64,000 nucleotides of DNA from Sanguibacter gelidistatuariae (GCF_900096585.1 NZ_FMYH01000004.1:1-64000), one strand, 5' to 3'. Shown: positions 46,327 to 56,399, counted from the first letter of the stretch. Notes: generated from the sequence alone by a model not told the origin. Numbers and translations are program-made.

Positions 46327-47991
46327 TCACCCCACCGTGAGGTCGTCCGCGTCGACGATGCGGTACGCATACCCCTGCTCGGCGAGGAAGCGCTGGCGGT
46401 GGGCGGCGAAGTCCTGGTCGACCGTGTCCCGGGAGACGATCGCGTAGAAGTGGGCCGTGCGCCCGTCGGTCTTGGGGCGCATGATCCGCCCCAGCCGCTG
46501 GGCTTCTTCCTGGCGCGAGCCGAAGGACCCCGACACCTGGATGGCGACCGAGGCCTCGGGCAGGTCGATCGAGAAGTTCGCGACCTTGCTCACCACGAGC
46601 TTGGTGATCTCCCCGGTGCGGAAGGCGTCGAAGAGCCGCTGGCGCTCGCGGACCGGGGTCGCGCCGGTGATGATGTCCGCGCCGAGGTGGTCGGCCAGCT
46701 CCTCGAGCTGGTCGATGTACTGCCCGATCACGAGCGTCGGCTCGCCCTCGTGCTGGGCCACCAGCTGGGAGACGAGAGCGTTCTTGCCCGGCGCGCACGC
46801 AGCCAGGCGGTACTTGTCTTCCGGCTCAGCGGTCGCGTAGAGCATGCGGTCGCGCTCGGGCAGAGTCAGGCGGACCTCGACGCAGTCGGCCGGGGCGATG
46901 TACCCCTGCGCCTCGATGTCCTTCCACGGCGCGTCGTAGCGCTTGGGCCCGATGAGCGAGAACACCTCGTCCTCGCGCCCGTCCTCGCGGACCAGCGTCG
47001 CGGTCAGCCCGAGCCGGCGGCGGGCCTGCAGATTGGCGGTCATCCGGAAGATCGGCGCGGGCAGCAGGTGCACCTCGTCGTAGATGACCAGGCCCCAGTC
47101 GCGTGCGTCGAGCAGCTCGAGGTGGGTGTAGACGCCCTTCCGCTTCGTCGTGAGCACCTGGTACGTCGCGATCGTCACGGGGCGCACCTCCTTGCGCGCC
47201 CCGGAATACTCCCCAATTTCATCCGAAGTCAGCGTCGTGCGGCGCAGCAGCTCGTCGCGCCACTGCCGGGCCGAGACCGTGTTGGTCACGAGGATGAGCG
47301 TCGTGGTCCCTGACCTCGCCATCGCGCCCGCGCCGACGATCGTCTTCCCGGCCCCGCACGGCAGCACGACGACGCCGCTCCCGCCATGCCAGAACCCGTC
47401 CACCGCGTGCTCCTGGTAGGGCCGCATCTCCCACGGGGAGTCCCCGTGGGCGGGGTCGGTCGGGCTGAGCGCGATGGGGTGCTTCTCGCCGTCGACGTAC
47501 CCGGCGAGGTCCTCGGCCGGCCAGCCGAGCTTGAGCAGCACCTGCTTGAGATGCCCGCGCTCGGAGGCGTGCACGACGACCGTGTCCTCGTCGATGCGGT
47601 CACCGACCAGCCCGGCTGTGCGCTTGGACTTGAGCACCTCGGCGAGCACGGCGCGGTCCGTCGAGGTGAGCACGAGCCCGTGGACGGGGTGCTTGGACAG
47701 CTGCAGCCGCCCGTACCGGGACATCGTCTCGGCGACGTCGACCAGCAGCGCGTGCGGCACGGAATACCGGCTGAAGGCGAGCAGCACGTTGACGACCTGC
47801 TCGGCGTCGTGCCCGGCGGCGCGGGCATTCCATAGTCCGAGCGGGGTCAACCGATACGTATGAACGTGCTCGGGAGCGCGCTCAAGCTCGGCGAAGGGCG
47901 CGATCGCACGCCGCGCGGCGTCGGCCAGGGGGTGGTCGACCTCGAGGAGCAGGGTCTTGTCGCTCTGGACGATCAGCGGGCCGTCAGACAT
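46327..47991 (-). CDS. XPB/Rad25-type DNA repair helicase
   Basis: 554 residues, SF2 helicase of the bacterial XPB group (as Rv0861c of Mycobacterium tuberculosis). An N-terminal helicase-associated/damage-recognition part (1-180), Walker A GAGKT at 213-217, DEVH box at 305-308, motif III LTATLVRED, an RED-type residue pattern, and motif VI QRLGRIMRPK. Unwinds DNA 3' to 5', probably in repair. The helicase-associated partner gene lies 20 nt upstream and is likely co-transcribed. Confidence 0.92.
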   Translation of the reverse strand: MSDGPLIVQSDKTLLLEVDHPLADAARRAIAPFAELERAPEHVHTYRLTPLGLWNARAAGHDAEQVVNVLLAFSRYSVPHALLVDVAETMSRYGRLQLSKHPVHGLVLTSTDRAVLAEVLKSKRTAGLVGDRIDEDTVVVHASERGHLKQVLLKLGWPAEDLAGYVDGEKHPIALSPTDPAHGDSPWEMRPYQEHAVDGFWHGGSGVVVLPCGAGKTIVGAGAMARSGTTTLILVTNTVSARQWRDELLRRTTLTSDEIGEYSGARKEVRPVTIATYQVLTTKRKGVYTHLELLDARDWGLVIYDEVHLLPAPIFRMTANLQARRRLGLTATLVREDGREDEVFSLIGPKRYDAPWKDIEAQGYIAPADCVEVRLTLPERDRMLYATAEPEDKYRLAACAPGKNALVSQLVAQHEGEPTLVIGQYIDQLEELADHLGADIITGATPVRERQRLFDAFRTGEITKLVVSKVANFSIDLPEASVAIQVSGSFGSRQEEAQRLGRIMRPKTDGRTAHFYAIVSRDTVDQDFAAHRQRFLAEQGYAYRIVDADDLTVG

Positions 47992-48011
47992 CTAGGAAAC
48001 GCTCCGTACTA

Positions 48012-50372
48012 CTAGTCGGATTCGGCGACATGCTCGACGCCGGCCACGCGGTGCACCGCGACGGTGATCTCCGACTCACGCGCCACGTCGACGGCGCGCA
48101 GCCGTCCGGCATCGATCCGCAGCGGGCGGACCCGGCGCCGGGTGATGCCTCCCGCGGGCCCGACCATGTCAAGCCACACCTCACGACCGTCGGCCGCCGC
48201 CTCGCGCAGCAGTCCCAACGCGACGAGCGGGTCGGATGTTCCCGGACCACCCCCCGTGCCCGACGCCGCAGGGATGGCCGCGAGAGACGGCGCACCCTGG
48301 GTGCGCCGTGCCTGGGTGAGGTGGCTCTGCTCCCGCAGCCGGGCGACGAGGCCCCGGAGACGCTCGGTCCGTTCGGGGGCGCTCAAAGCACGCTCGGGGG
48401 AGCCGTCGACCGACCGGGAGTGCTGACCGGCGCGCCGCCCGCGCCGCGTGGGGAGGCGGACGTACGCGGCCCGGAGGTCGGCGTAGACGACGTTCCCGTC
48501 GGGGTCTTCCATCGCGGGCGCCAGGCCGCGCTCGCGGAGCGCGGTGAGCAGCTGCGCGGCCGGGGCCGTGGCCGCCAGGACGGTGGGGGCGAGGGAGAAC
48601 AGGCCGAGGGAGGCGAGCTTCGGGTCGTCGACCAGGCCGGCCAGGAGGACCGGGTCGTCGACGCGGACGTAGCTCGCGGCGACGCCCAGACGCACCTGGC
48701 CGTGCCGGCGCGCGGCGTCGTGGACGAGGTAGTCGAGGGGTTGGGGGATCGCGGCCCGGGAGTGCTGGGTCAGCTCGGTGAGGAGCTCGTCGGCCGTGCG
48801 CCCCGCGTCGAGCGCACGGGTGACGGATGCCGCCGTGAACCGCACCGTGACTCCCGCGCCGCGGGACTCCACCTCGGTGGACTCGGTGAGCAACGCCTCC
48901 AGCTCCGGGGTCGGACGGCCCGGCACGATCCCGGTGAGGTCGCCCTGCAGCAGGAGCTCGTCGACGGCCTCGGGCAGGGTCTGGGTGAGCGAGCCGGCGA
49001 GGGCGAGGCGCGTGGCGTCGTCGGGCACGGTGAGCGGCGGGGCTGCGGCCAACACGTGGCCGCCGATGGCGAGCGAATGGGCGCCGGTGATACCGAGCAG
49101 GTTCGCCTCGCGGAGCAGCGCGACCACGGCCGCGTGCGGGGGGACCGAACGAGGGGACCGCCAGGTGAGGACGGCGACGACCGCGTCGGCGTGGACCGCG
49201 GCACGGGGTGCCTGGGCGAGGACCCGGAGCAGCTCGGAGCGCAGCCGCGGGACCCACATCCGGTGCAGCTCCGGTTCCAGGGCGCTGCGCAGGGCGCCGC
49301 GGTCGTCGCGCGATCCGACCAGCCAGGGTGCCCGGGCCGAGGGACACCAGGCAGATGCGAGTGCGGCCCACCGGGCGGGGAGGTCGGCCGCGAGCCACTC
49401 GTCGGCCTCGACGGTCGGCGCGAAGGAAGCGGGGTCGGCGCCGTCGCTCGTGACCAGGCCGGTCATCAGGGCCAGCTCGACGACGAAGGCCGTCGTCAGC
49501 TCGTCGACCTCAAGCTGCTGGGCGAGGCGGCGTAGCTCGCGGACCCCCAGGCCGCCGGCCTTGAGAGCCGGAGCCGGCGCGACCTGCCAGGTGGAGATGA
49601 CCTCGGCGACCCTCCGGACGATCTCCTGGGCGGCGCGGGCGGACTCGGCGTCGATCGTGGCCTGAGTCAGGGTCGGTTCCGGAAGCGCGGGCGCGGGGGG
49701 TAGCCCCCGGTGGGTGCGCCCCGAGCGCAGGTCCAGCGCGATCTCGCGGGGCAGCATCACGTGGTGGGCATCGACCTGGCGGACGAAGCCCCGGTCGATC
49801 AGCCACCCGATGGCGGCGGCGGTCGGGCTGTCGGAGGCGGACGGGATCCGCCCGACCGGGGGCCCCCACTGCAGGGCGGCGAGGATGGCGCGGGCACCGG
49901 CCGGGGCGTCGGGCGCCTGCAGGATCGCGGTGTCTGGGCGGCCGTCGCGGGGTAGCAGCGCGGGGCCGAGGCCGGCGGGGTAGGCGTCGAGGGTCTCCTC
50001 GATACCTGGAGCGGGACGGTAGATCCCGGGGTGGCTCTGCCAGAGGAGGGCCGTGTCGGTGAGGTCTTCGAGGAGGGTGGGGATGGTGGTGGCGTCGTTG
50101 GCGATCGCGGGTTCTGCGGCGATCGCGGCGACGACGCGCTCGGTCGTGACGATCTCCCCGAGGGAGTCGAGCACGGCCACGGACTCCAGGACCATGAGGT
50201 GGGCGGCGTCGAGCGCGGTCGTCGCGCGCTGCAGGCTCGCGCGGCTGGTCGCCCGAGCCGCGAGGGAGAGCAGGGTGGACGGCGACGGCGAAGCGAGATC
50301 CGCGCGGTGGGACAGCAGCGCCACGAGCTCCGCGTCGGAGCGCGCACAGAGCCAGTCGCTGAACGTCACCAC
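48012..50372 (-). CDS. Helicase-associated (Helicase_C_3) domain protein, XPB partner
   Basis: 786 residues. A long, Ala/Leu-rich helical-repeat protein whose C-terminal part (LASLGLFSLAPTVLAATA to the end, WLDMVGPAGGITRRRVRPLRI) matches the Helicase_C_3 group encoded beside actinobacterial XPB genes. No catalytic motif is visible. Probably a DNA- or helicase-binding partner; its WYL-like C-terminus might bind nucleic acid. GTG at 50372 follows TAGGGT by 7 nt without Shine-Dalgarno. Confidence 0.82.
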   Translation of the reverse strand: MVTFSDWLCARSDAELVALLSHRADLASPSPSTLLSLAARATSRASLQRATTALDAAHLMVLESVAVLDSLGEIVTTERVVAAIAAEPAIANDATTIPTLLEDLTDTALLWQSHPGIYRPAPGIEETLDAYPAGLGPALLPRDGRPDTAILQAPDAPAGARAILAALQWGPPVGRIPSASDSPTAAAIGWLIDRGFVRQVDAHHVMLPREIALDLRSGRTHRGLPPAPALPEPTLTQATIDAESARAAQEIVRRVAEVISTWQVAPAPALKAGGLGVRELRRLAQQLEVDELTTAFVVELALMTGLVTSDGADPASFAPTVEADEWLAADLPARWAALASAWCPSARAPWLVGSRDDRGALRSALEPELHRMWVPRLRSELLRVLAQAPRAAVHADAVVAVLTWRSPRSVPPHAAVVALLREANLLGITGAHSLAIGGHVLAAAPPLTVPDDATRLALAGSLTQTLPEAVDELLLQGDLTGIVPGRPTPELEALLTESTEVESRGAGVTVRFTAASVTRALDAGRTADELLTELTQHSRAAIPQPLDYLVHDAARRHGQVRLGVAASYVRVDDPVLLAGLVDDPKLASLGLFSLAPTVLAATAPAAQLLTALRERGLAPAMEDPDGNVVYADLRAAYVRLPTRRGRRAGQHSRSVDGSPERALSAPERTERLRGLVARLREQSHLTQARRTQGAPSLAAIPAASGTGGGPGTSDPLVALGLLREAAADGREVWLDMVGPAGGITRRRVRPLRIDAGRLRAVDVARESEITVAVHRVAGVEHVAESD

Positions 50373-50379
50373 GTCAGTG

Positions 50380-50385
50380 ACCCTA
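50380..50385 (-). promoter_or_regulatory. Candidate -10 box for leaderless XPB-partner mRNA
   Basis: TAGGGT on the minus strand ends 7 nt before the GTG at 50372. Confidence 0.5.
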
Positions 50386-50445
50386 CGTCCTCGATCGCCC
50401 TCCGGCGGTAGGGGCGTTCCTCCGGTGCGCCAGCAATGCCTGGGT

Positions 50446-50451
50446 TACGGT
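50446..50451 (+). promoter_or_regulatory. Candidate -10 box for leaderless UDP-glucose dehydrogenase mRNA
   Basis: TACGGT ends 6 nt before the GTG at 50458; no Shine-Dalgarno is present. Confidence 0.5.
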
Positions 50452-50457
50452 GTGCTC

Positions 50458-51774
50458 GTGAGAATTGCCGTGATCGGTTGTGGGTATCTTGGTGCGGTTC
50501 ACGCGGCCTGCATGGCCGACCTCGGGCACGACGTCGTCGGGGTGGACCTGGACCCCGGGCGGATCGCTGCCCTGGCGGCTGGACGGGCGCCCTTCCACGA
50601 ACCAGGCTTCCCCGAGCTCCTGGGCCGTGCCCTGTCCTCGGGGCGGCTGACCTTCACCACGGACCTCGAGGAAGCGGCGCGGGTCCGCGTCTTCTTCCTC
50701 TGCGTCGGAACCCCCCAGCTGCCCGGCAGCAACGCCGCAGACCTGTCTTTTGTCGACGACGCGGTCCGCTCGGTGGCGGCGCTCGTGGCCGCGAGCGGCC
50801 GCACCGCCGTGGTCGTGGGGAAGTCGACCGTGCCCGTGGGGACGGCCGCGCGTCTCGCCCCGCTGGTCGAGGCCGTCGGTGCCACCTTGATCTGGAACCC
50901 TGAGTTCCTGCGGGAGGGCTACGCGGTACGGGACACCCTGACGCCGAACCGTATCGTCTACGGGCTGCCCGACGGCGAGGACGGAGCTGCCGCGCAGGAG
51001 ATCCTCGACGACGTCTACGCCGACCAGCTCCGCCGACAGATCCCGCGACTGACCACCGACTATGCCACGGCCGAGCTGGTCAAGGTGGCCGCCAACTCCT
51101 TCCTCGCCACGAAGATCTCCTTCATCAACGCGATGGCGGAGATCTGCGAGCTGACCGGCGCCGACGTCACCCAGCTTGCCGGCGCGATCGGGATGGACGA
51201 CCGCATCGGCAAGAAGTTCCTGCAGGCCGGGATCGGCTTTGGTGGCGGGTGCCTGCCCAAGGACATCCGGGCGTTCACCGCCCGCGCCGAGGAGCTGGGC
51301 GCCCACGAAAGCGTGGGATTCCTGCGTGAGGTCGACAAGATCAACCTGCGCCGGCGGGACCGGGTGGTCGACCTGGCCAAGCAGGTGCTGGGGGAGCGCC
51401 TGGTCGGGGCGAGGGTCGCCGTGCTGGGCGCGGCCTTCAAGCCGCACTCCGACGATCTGCGCGACTCGCCCGCTGTCGACATCGCGACCCGGTTGCAGGG
51501 GCTCGGGGCGGATGTGGTCGTGACCGATCCGGCGGCGCTGCCGCTGCTCGCCCGCCTGCACCCAGCCCTCAGCCAGGCCGAGCAGGCCGAGGATGCCCTG
51601 CGCGACGCGGACCTGGTCGTCCTGGCGACGGAGTGGCGTGAGTACGTGGTCATGGATCCCTACGATGCCGCCGAGCTCGTGCGGACCCCCGTAGTCATCG
51701 ACGGACGCAACGTGCTCAACCCGGCGAGGTGGCGCCGGGCCGGGTGGACCTACCTCGGTCTGGGGCGTCCCTGA
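50458..51774 (+). CDS. UDP-glucose 6-dehydrogenase
   Basis: 438 residues; oxidises UDP-glucose (or a related UDP-sugar) twice to the uronic acid for surface polysaccharides. Seen: Rossmann GCGYLG at 8-13, GKSTVPVGT, NPEFLREG at 148-155, and the catalytic Cys265 in FGGGCLPKD. C-terminal ALGAAFKPHSDDLRDS-type motif (VLGAAFKPHSDDLRDSP). UDP-ManNAc dehydrogenase is less likely given the sequence around NPEFLREG. No other polysaccharide gene is adjacent. Confidence 0.9.
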   Translation: MRIAVIGCGYLGAVHAACMADLGHDVVGVDLDPGRIAALAAGRAPFHEPGFPELLGRALSSGRLTFTTDLEEAARVRVFFLCVGTPQLPGSNAADLSFVDDAVRSVAALVAASGRTAVVVGKSTVPVGTAARLAPLVEAVGATLIWNPEFLREGYAVRDTLTPNRIVYGLPDGEDGAAAQEILDDVYADQLRRQIPRLTTDYATAELVKVAANSFLATKISFINAMAEICELTGADVTQLAGAIGMDDRIGKKFLQAGIGFGGGCLPKDIRAFTARAEELGAHESVGFLREVDKINLRRRDRVVDLAKQVLGERLVGARVAVLGAAFKPHSDDLRDSPAVDIATRLQGLGADVVVTDPAALPLLARLHPALSQAEQAEDALRDADLVVLATEWREYVVMDPYDAAELVRTPVVIDGRNVLNPARWRRAGWTYLGLGRP

Positions 51775-51932
51775 CCGGTCGTCGGCGCGCCTCGACGGCC
51801 GCCGCGCCGCGCCGTTGGAGGCGCCGGTTAGGCGACTGGACCGTTCGGCACGGATAATGAGCGAGACTCACTGTCGGGCGTAGGCCCGATACCCTGTGAA
51901 GTCACATCCCGACGAGCACTCCGAGGTCTCAC

Positions 51933-52316
51933 GTGCCCACCGGCAAGGTCAAGTTCTTCGATGTAGAACGCGGTTTCGGTTTCATCGCTGGCGACGACGG
52001 CGAGCAGGTGTTCCTGCACGCCTCCGCGCTGCCCGAGGGCATCACGGCGCCCAAGCCTGGAGCCAAGGTCGAATTCGGCGTCGCTGACGGACGCAAGGGC
52101 CCGCAGGCCCTCTCCGTGAAGTTCCTGGACCCCGTGCCCTCGGTCGCCAAGGCGCAGCGCAAATCCGCTGACGACATGGCGGTCATCGTCGAGGATCTCA
52201 TCAAACTCTTGGACGGCTTGGGGAACTCGTTGCGACGGGGGCGCTACCCGGAGAAGACGGCAGCGTCGATGGTCGCAACCGTTCTCCGAGCTGTCGCGGA
52301 CGACATCGAGGCTTAG
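51933..52316 (+). CDS. Cold-shock domain protein with helical C-terminus
   Basis: 127 residues. The CSD spans residues 1-68 with RNP1 (GFGFI) and RNP2 (VFLHAS); RNA/DNA-binding chaperone. The extra helical tail of about 55 residues (DMAVIVEDLIKLLDGLGNSL) occurs in a long actinobacterial Csp type. GTG at 51933 after GAGG. TACCCT at 51890-51895 is a likely -10 box, giving a leader of about 30 nt, much shorter than in classical cspA. DUF3027 follows after 5 nt. Confidence 0.92.
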   Translation: MPTGKVKFFDVERGFGFIAGDDGEQVFLHASALPEGITAPKPGAKVEFGVADGRKGPQALSVKFLDPVPSVAKAQRKSADDMAVIVEDLIKLLDGLGNSLRRGRYPEKTAASMVATVLRAVADDIEA

Positions 52317-52321
52317 AACAC

Positions 52322-53215
52322 ATGTCAGCAGCAACTGCCACCGGTCCGGCCCCGCGCACGCGGGTGTCCCGGCCGAAGCCGGACGCCGTCCTCCTGGGGG
52401 CGGTCGAGGTTGCACTCCACGCTGCCCAGGAATCGGCCGAGCACGCCTCCGACGTCGGTGAGCACCTCGGTGCCACGACCGACGCCGAGCGTCTCGTCTC
52501 GCACAGCTTCGCGTGCACGATGCGCGGCTACCGAGGCTGGCACTGGACGGTCACCCTCGCCCGGGCCCCCCGGGCCAAGAACGCCACGGTGTGCGAGGTC
52601 GCGCTGCTCCCCGGCGACGACGCGATCCTCGCCCCCGAGTGGCTGCCGTGGTCGGAGCGCCTGCGCCCCGGCGACATCGGCCCCGGCGACGTGCTGCCCT
52701 TCCAGGCCGACGACCCGCGCCTGGAGCCCGGCTACACGCCGACCGGCGACGAGGAGCAGGACCGCGTCGCGATCGAGGAGCTGGCCCTGGCCCGCGTCCG
52801 CGTGCTCTCTCCTGAGGGGCGCGAGGCGGCCGCACAACGCTGGTACGAAGGCTCCCACGGCCCGACCACGCCGGGGGCCATCCAGGCCGCAGCCGGCTGC
52901 GGATCCTGTGGCTTCATCGTCCCGCTGCAGGGCGCGCTGGGCCAGGTCTTCGGCGTGTGCGTCAACGAGTGGTCGCCCGACGACGGCCGCGTGGTCTCCC
53001 TCGACCATGGTTGCGGCGCCCACTCCGAGACCGACGTGCCCGCCCACCCCACGGACTGGCCGGACTCCGACCCGGTGATCAACGAGATGAAGCTCGAGAT
53101 CGTCGAGCCGCTTCCGCCGGAGACCGACGCTGTTGTCGACACCGACGGAGCCGACGACGCGGTCGCAGCCGAGCAGGCCCCCGCAGCCGAGCAGGGCCCG
53201 GCGCCCGAGCAGTGA
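52322..53215 (+). CDS. DUF3027 family protein
   Basis: 297 residues of unknown function. HSFACTMRGYRGWHWTVTLARAPR is a conserved block; CGSCGF in the C-terminal half is a possible metal or redox pair. The C-terminus is an acidic Ala/Glu/Gln repeat (EQAPAAEQGPAPEQ). Coupled with the cold-shock gene upstream (5 nt) and the sacsin-like gene downstream (GTGA overlap); this neighbourhood is known from other actinobacteria. Confidence 0.85.
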   Translation: MSAATATGPAPRTRVSRPKPDAVLLGAVEVALHAAQESAEHASDVGEHLGATTDAERLVSHSFACTMRGYRGWHWTVTLARAPRAKNATVCEVALLPGDDAILAPEWLPWSERLRPGDIGPGDVLPFQADDPRLEPGYTPTGDEEQDRVAIEELALARVRVLSPEGREAAAQRWYEGSHGPTTPGAIQAAAGCGSCGFIVPLQGALGQVFGVCVNEWSPDDGRVVSLDHGCGAHSETDVPAHPTDWPDSDPVINEMKLEIVEPLPPETDAVVDTDGADDAVAAEQAPAAEQGPAPEQ

Positions 53216-56200
53216 CGACCGACCCGTTCAGGACCGCTGAGCTGCGCTCGGCGGTCCTGAACGCCTGGGAGAGGTCACCGGCACGGTTCCGCGAGGACGC
53301 GAACACCGAAGAGGACCACGCGACCGGCTACTACCGCGACCGGGTGATCGTCGAGCTCGCCCAGAACGCCGCCGACGCCGCAGCCCGGGCCGGTGTCCCC
53401 GGACGCCTTGCGCTGCGGCTCGTCGAGGATGACAGCGGCACCCGGCTCGTGGCGGCGAACACCGGCGCCTGGCTCGATGCGGACGGAGTCGCCTCCCTCG
53501 CCTCGTTGCGCGCCTCGGCCAAGACGGCCCCGGCCGCCACGCTCGCGCCGTCGTCCGTCGCCTCGTCGCCCACCGCGTCCCTCACTGCATCAGCCACCGC
53601 ACCCCCCACGGCACAGGTCGAGACGGTGGGCCGGTTCGGCGTCGGGTTCGCGGCGGTGCGCGCGGTGTCCGACGAGGTGACGGTGTCCTCCCGCAGCGGC
53701 GGGGTGCGCTTCTCCCTGGCGGCAACGACGGCCGCCCTCGCCCCGCTCGGGGTGCTCACCGAGCACGTCGCGGCCCGCGCCGGCACCGTGCCGATCCTCC
53801 GGGTCCCCTTCCCGGCGCCCGCCCACACGGGGCAGCTCGACACCGCGCCTGCTGCCTCCTCTGACGTCGACCTCGCTTCCTACGACACCGTCGTCATCCT
53901 CGAGCTGCGCGACGCTGCGGCGATCGCCGCCGTCCGGGACCAGCTCGCGGCGATCGACGACACCCTCCTGCTCGCGCTGCCCGCCCTGGCTTCGGTGCAC
54001 GTCGACGACGACCGCGGCCACCGCGAGCTCAGCGATGTCGGGGCGCGGTGGATCGCGGTGACCCGCAGCGGCGTCGCGCCGGCTGAGATGCTGCGCGACC
54101 GGCCCGTCGAAGAGCGGAGCCGTGCCGGCTGGACGTTGACCTGGGCCTACCCGCGCGACCTCGACCACCCGGGCAGACCGCTGGTCGACCAGGTGGTCCG
54201 CGCCCCGACGCCCACCGACGAGCCGCTGTCCCTCCCCGCCATCCTGCTCGCCACGTTCCCGCTCGACCCCTCCCGCCGCCACGTGGCTGACGCTGAGCTC
54301 ACCCGGCTCCTGGTTCGGGAGGCCGGTGAGGCCTACGCCGTGCTCGCGCTGGGGGTCCCCGAGCCGCTCGACCTCGTGCCCACGGGGCTGCCGCGGGGGC
54401 GTCTGGACGGCGAGCTGTGCGCGGCTGCCGAGGACGCGCTGCGGCGCGCGCCGGTCGTCGCGGGCCAGTTGGCCCAGGACACGGTCGTCATCGAGGACGA
54501 GGTGAGCCACGCGCTGGTGACCGCCCTCGAGCCGACGGGGCTCGGCGTCGTGCAGGTGGACCGGAGCCGACGCGCAGCCATCCGCCGACTCGGCGCCCAG
54601 ATGATGAGCCTGGCTGACGTCGTCGACGCGCTCCCCGACGGGCTGCGTCCGCGCCAGTGGCACGACCTGTACGACGCCCTCGCGCCCTACGTCGCTGACC
54701 GCGCCGTGCGAGAGGCGCTCACCGCGATCCTCGTCCCTCTCGAGGGCGGCGGCACCGCGCGCGGGCCGCGCGGGTTGGTCATGGGCCCTGCCCTGCGCGC
54801 GGGCCGGATCGAGGGGGTGCACCGCGTCCATCCCGACGCCGCGCACCCGCTGTTGCTCCGCCTGGGCGCCGTGCCGGACGACGACCCGGCCGTGCTGGGG
54901 CTCGCGGCGGTCGAGCTGGCCGCGCGGCGCGTCGGCGACGAGCTGCTCGACTCCGACGTCGATGCGCGGGACGCACCCGAGGAGGTCGAGGCCCTGTACG
55001 GGCTCGTCGCCGGCGTCGCGCGGGAGAACCGGGTCGGTCCAGACGGGATGCCGGGCTGGCTCGGTGACCTGCCGCTGCCCAGCGACGAGGGCGTGTGGCA
55101 GCGGGCCTCTGAGCTGTCCTGGCCGGGCAGCTGGGCCGACGAGCACCTGGACCTGGCGGCGGTCGACGCCCACGGGATCGACGTTCTGACGGCTGAGGTG
55201 GCCCGGGTGGTCGGGGTGCGGTTTGACCTCGCCGTCCGGGAGGTGTCCCACGAGACCGGCCGGCTGGATGAGGACGAGACGTACCCCGGCTGGGCCGACT
55301 ACGACGACTATCTGTGCGCGGTGCTCGGCGAGCACCGCAGGATCGACCAGATGAGCATCGTCGCCGACCTCGACGTCGTGGCCGACGACTCCTGGGGCGC
55401 GGTGCTCGATGCCTTCACCCGGGACAGCGGGCTGCGCCGGGCCGTGCTGGCTCCCGTGCGAGCCGTGCACGACGCCGCGCCGGGTCCGGTGCCCCGCGAG
55501 GAGGAGGGCCTGCCCGGGCAGGCGTTGTCCTACACGGCCTGGTACCTGCGTGACCTGTTCGGAGCGCCCTGGGCAGCGACTGCGTCCGCGGCGGACGACG
55601 TGGGGCTCCGGTCGGTGCTGCCCCCCGTCCCCGACGAGCTGGCGGAGGTCGCCGACGCGGACCTGGTCCGTGCGCTCGGGGGGGTGGCGAGCCTGCACGA
55701 CCTCGCCCAGCTCCTCACCACGGCGGACCCCGCCACCTGGTTCGGCTTCTTCGACGGACTGCGCGACGGGGAGGAGTATCAGGGTGGGGCGCACGAGCGT
55801 GGCGTAGGTCGCGTGGTGCCGATGCCTGTCGCACGGATCGTATGGGCCGCGTTCGAGCGGTCGTGCCGCGCGGGGCTCGAGCTTGATCCGCTGCCTGAGC
55901 TTGTCGTCGCCGTGCAGGGACTGTCCGCGCGGATCGTCGCGGCCGAGGACGTCCTCGTGACGGACGGGCCGATGTGGGTGCAGGTCCGAGCCGTCGTCCC
56001 GGTCGTCGACCCCGAGTCCGTCGCGGCGGTGGCCGCCGCGCTCGACTGCGCGGTCGCGGACTCGTCGACCGTCACCGTGCACGGCGATCTCGACCCGCAG
56101 GCACCCTCGACGGAGCACCCGGTCCCGGCGTGGATCCCTGCGTTGGTGCCCGGGCTCCCGGCGACCTGGACCGAGCACACCGAGCTGAGCGTGGACGGCC

Positions 56201-56394
56201 GTGACGTCGACTGGTGGGTCAGCCCGGACTCGGCCGTGCACGTGCGAGCCGGCGCCCCGCCCGCTGCCCGGGCCCAGGCATTCGCTCAGGCAGCAGGACG
56301 GTGGGGCGATCGATACCTGATCGAGCTGGCGCTGCGCGACGTGACGCGCAGCGCCGAGCTCATGGCTGAGCGGGTCTGGGACGAGAGGCGCTGA
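53212..56394 (+). CDS. Large sacsin-N-terminal-like (GHKL) ATPase
   Basis: 1060 residues. The N-terminal 200 residues carry a GHKL/HSP90-type ATP site: RDRVIVELAQNAADAA (N box), then AANTGAWLDADGV and GRFGVGFAAVRAVSDEV (G loop). Between those two motifs lies a Ser/Thr/Ala/Pro-rich insertion of about 35 residues in the lid region. The remaining 850 residues are Val/Asp/Arg-rich with no domain I can name. Probably a chaperone-like ATPase. GTG at 53212 overlaps the DUF3027 stop. It ends 5 nt from the converging EAL-HDOD gene. Confidence 0.8.
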   Translation: MTTDPFRTAELRSAVLNAWERSPARFREDANTEEDHATGYYRDRVIVELAQNAADAAARAGVPGRLALRLVEDDSGTRLVAANTGAWLDADGVASLASLRASAKTAPAATLAPSSVASSPTASLTASATAPPTAQVETVGRFGVGFAAVRAVSDEVTVSSRSGGVRFSLAATTAALAPLGVLTEHVAARAGTVPILRVPFPAPAHTGQLDTAPAASSDVDLASYDTVVILELRDAAAIAAVRDQLAAIDDTLLLALPALASVHVDDDRGHRELSDVGARWIAVTRSGVAPAEMLRDRPVEERSRAGWTLTWAYPRDLDHPGRPLVDQVVRAPTPTDEPLSLPAILLATFPLDPSRRHVADAELTRLLVREAGEAYAVLALGVPEPLDLVPTGLPRGRLDGELCAAAEDALRRAPVVAGQLAQDTVVIEDEVSHALVTALEPTGLGVVQVDRSRRAAIRRLGAQMMSLADVVDALPDGLRPRQWHDLYDALAPYVADRAVREALTAILVPLEGGGTARGPRGLVMGPALRAGRIEGVHRVHPDAAHPLLLRLGAVPDDDPAVLGLAAVELAARRVGDELLDSDVDARDAPEEVEALYGLVAGVARENRVGPDGMPGWLGDLPLPSDEGVWQRASELSWPGSWADEHLDLAAVDAHGIDVLTAEVARVVGVRFDLAVREVSHETGRLDEDETYPGWADYDDYLCAVLGEHRRIDQMSIVADLDVVADDSWGAVLDAFTRDSGLRRAVLAPVRAVHDAAPGPVPREEEGLPGQALSYTAWYLRDLFGAPWAATASAADDVGLRSVLPPVPDELAEVADADLVRALGGVASLHDLAQLLTTADPATWFGFFDGLRDGEEYQGGAHERGVGRVVPMPVARIVWAAFERSCRAGLELDPLPELVVAVQGLSARIVAAEDVLVTDGPMWVQVRAVVPVVDPESVAAVAAALDCAVADSSTVTVHGDLDPQAPSTEHPVPAWIPALVPGLPATWTEHTELSVDGRDVDWWVSPDSAVHVRAGAPPAARAQAFAQAAGRWGDRYLIELALRDVTRSAELMAERVWDERR

Positions 56395-56399
56395 CCCGC

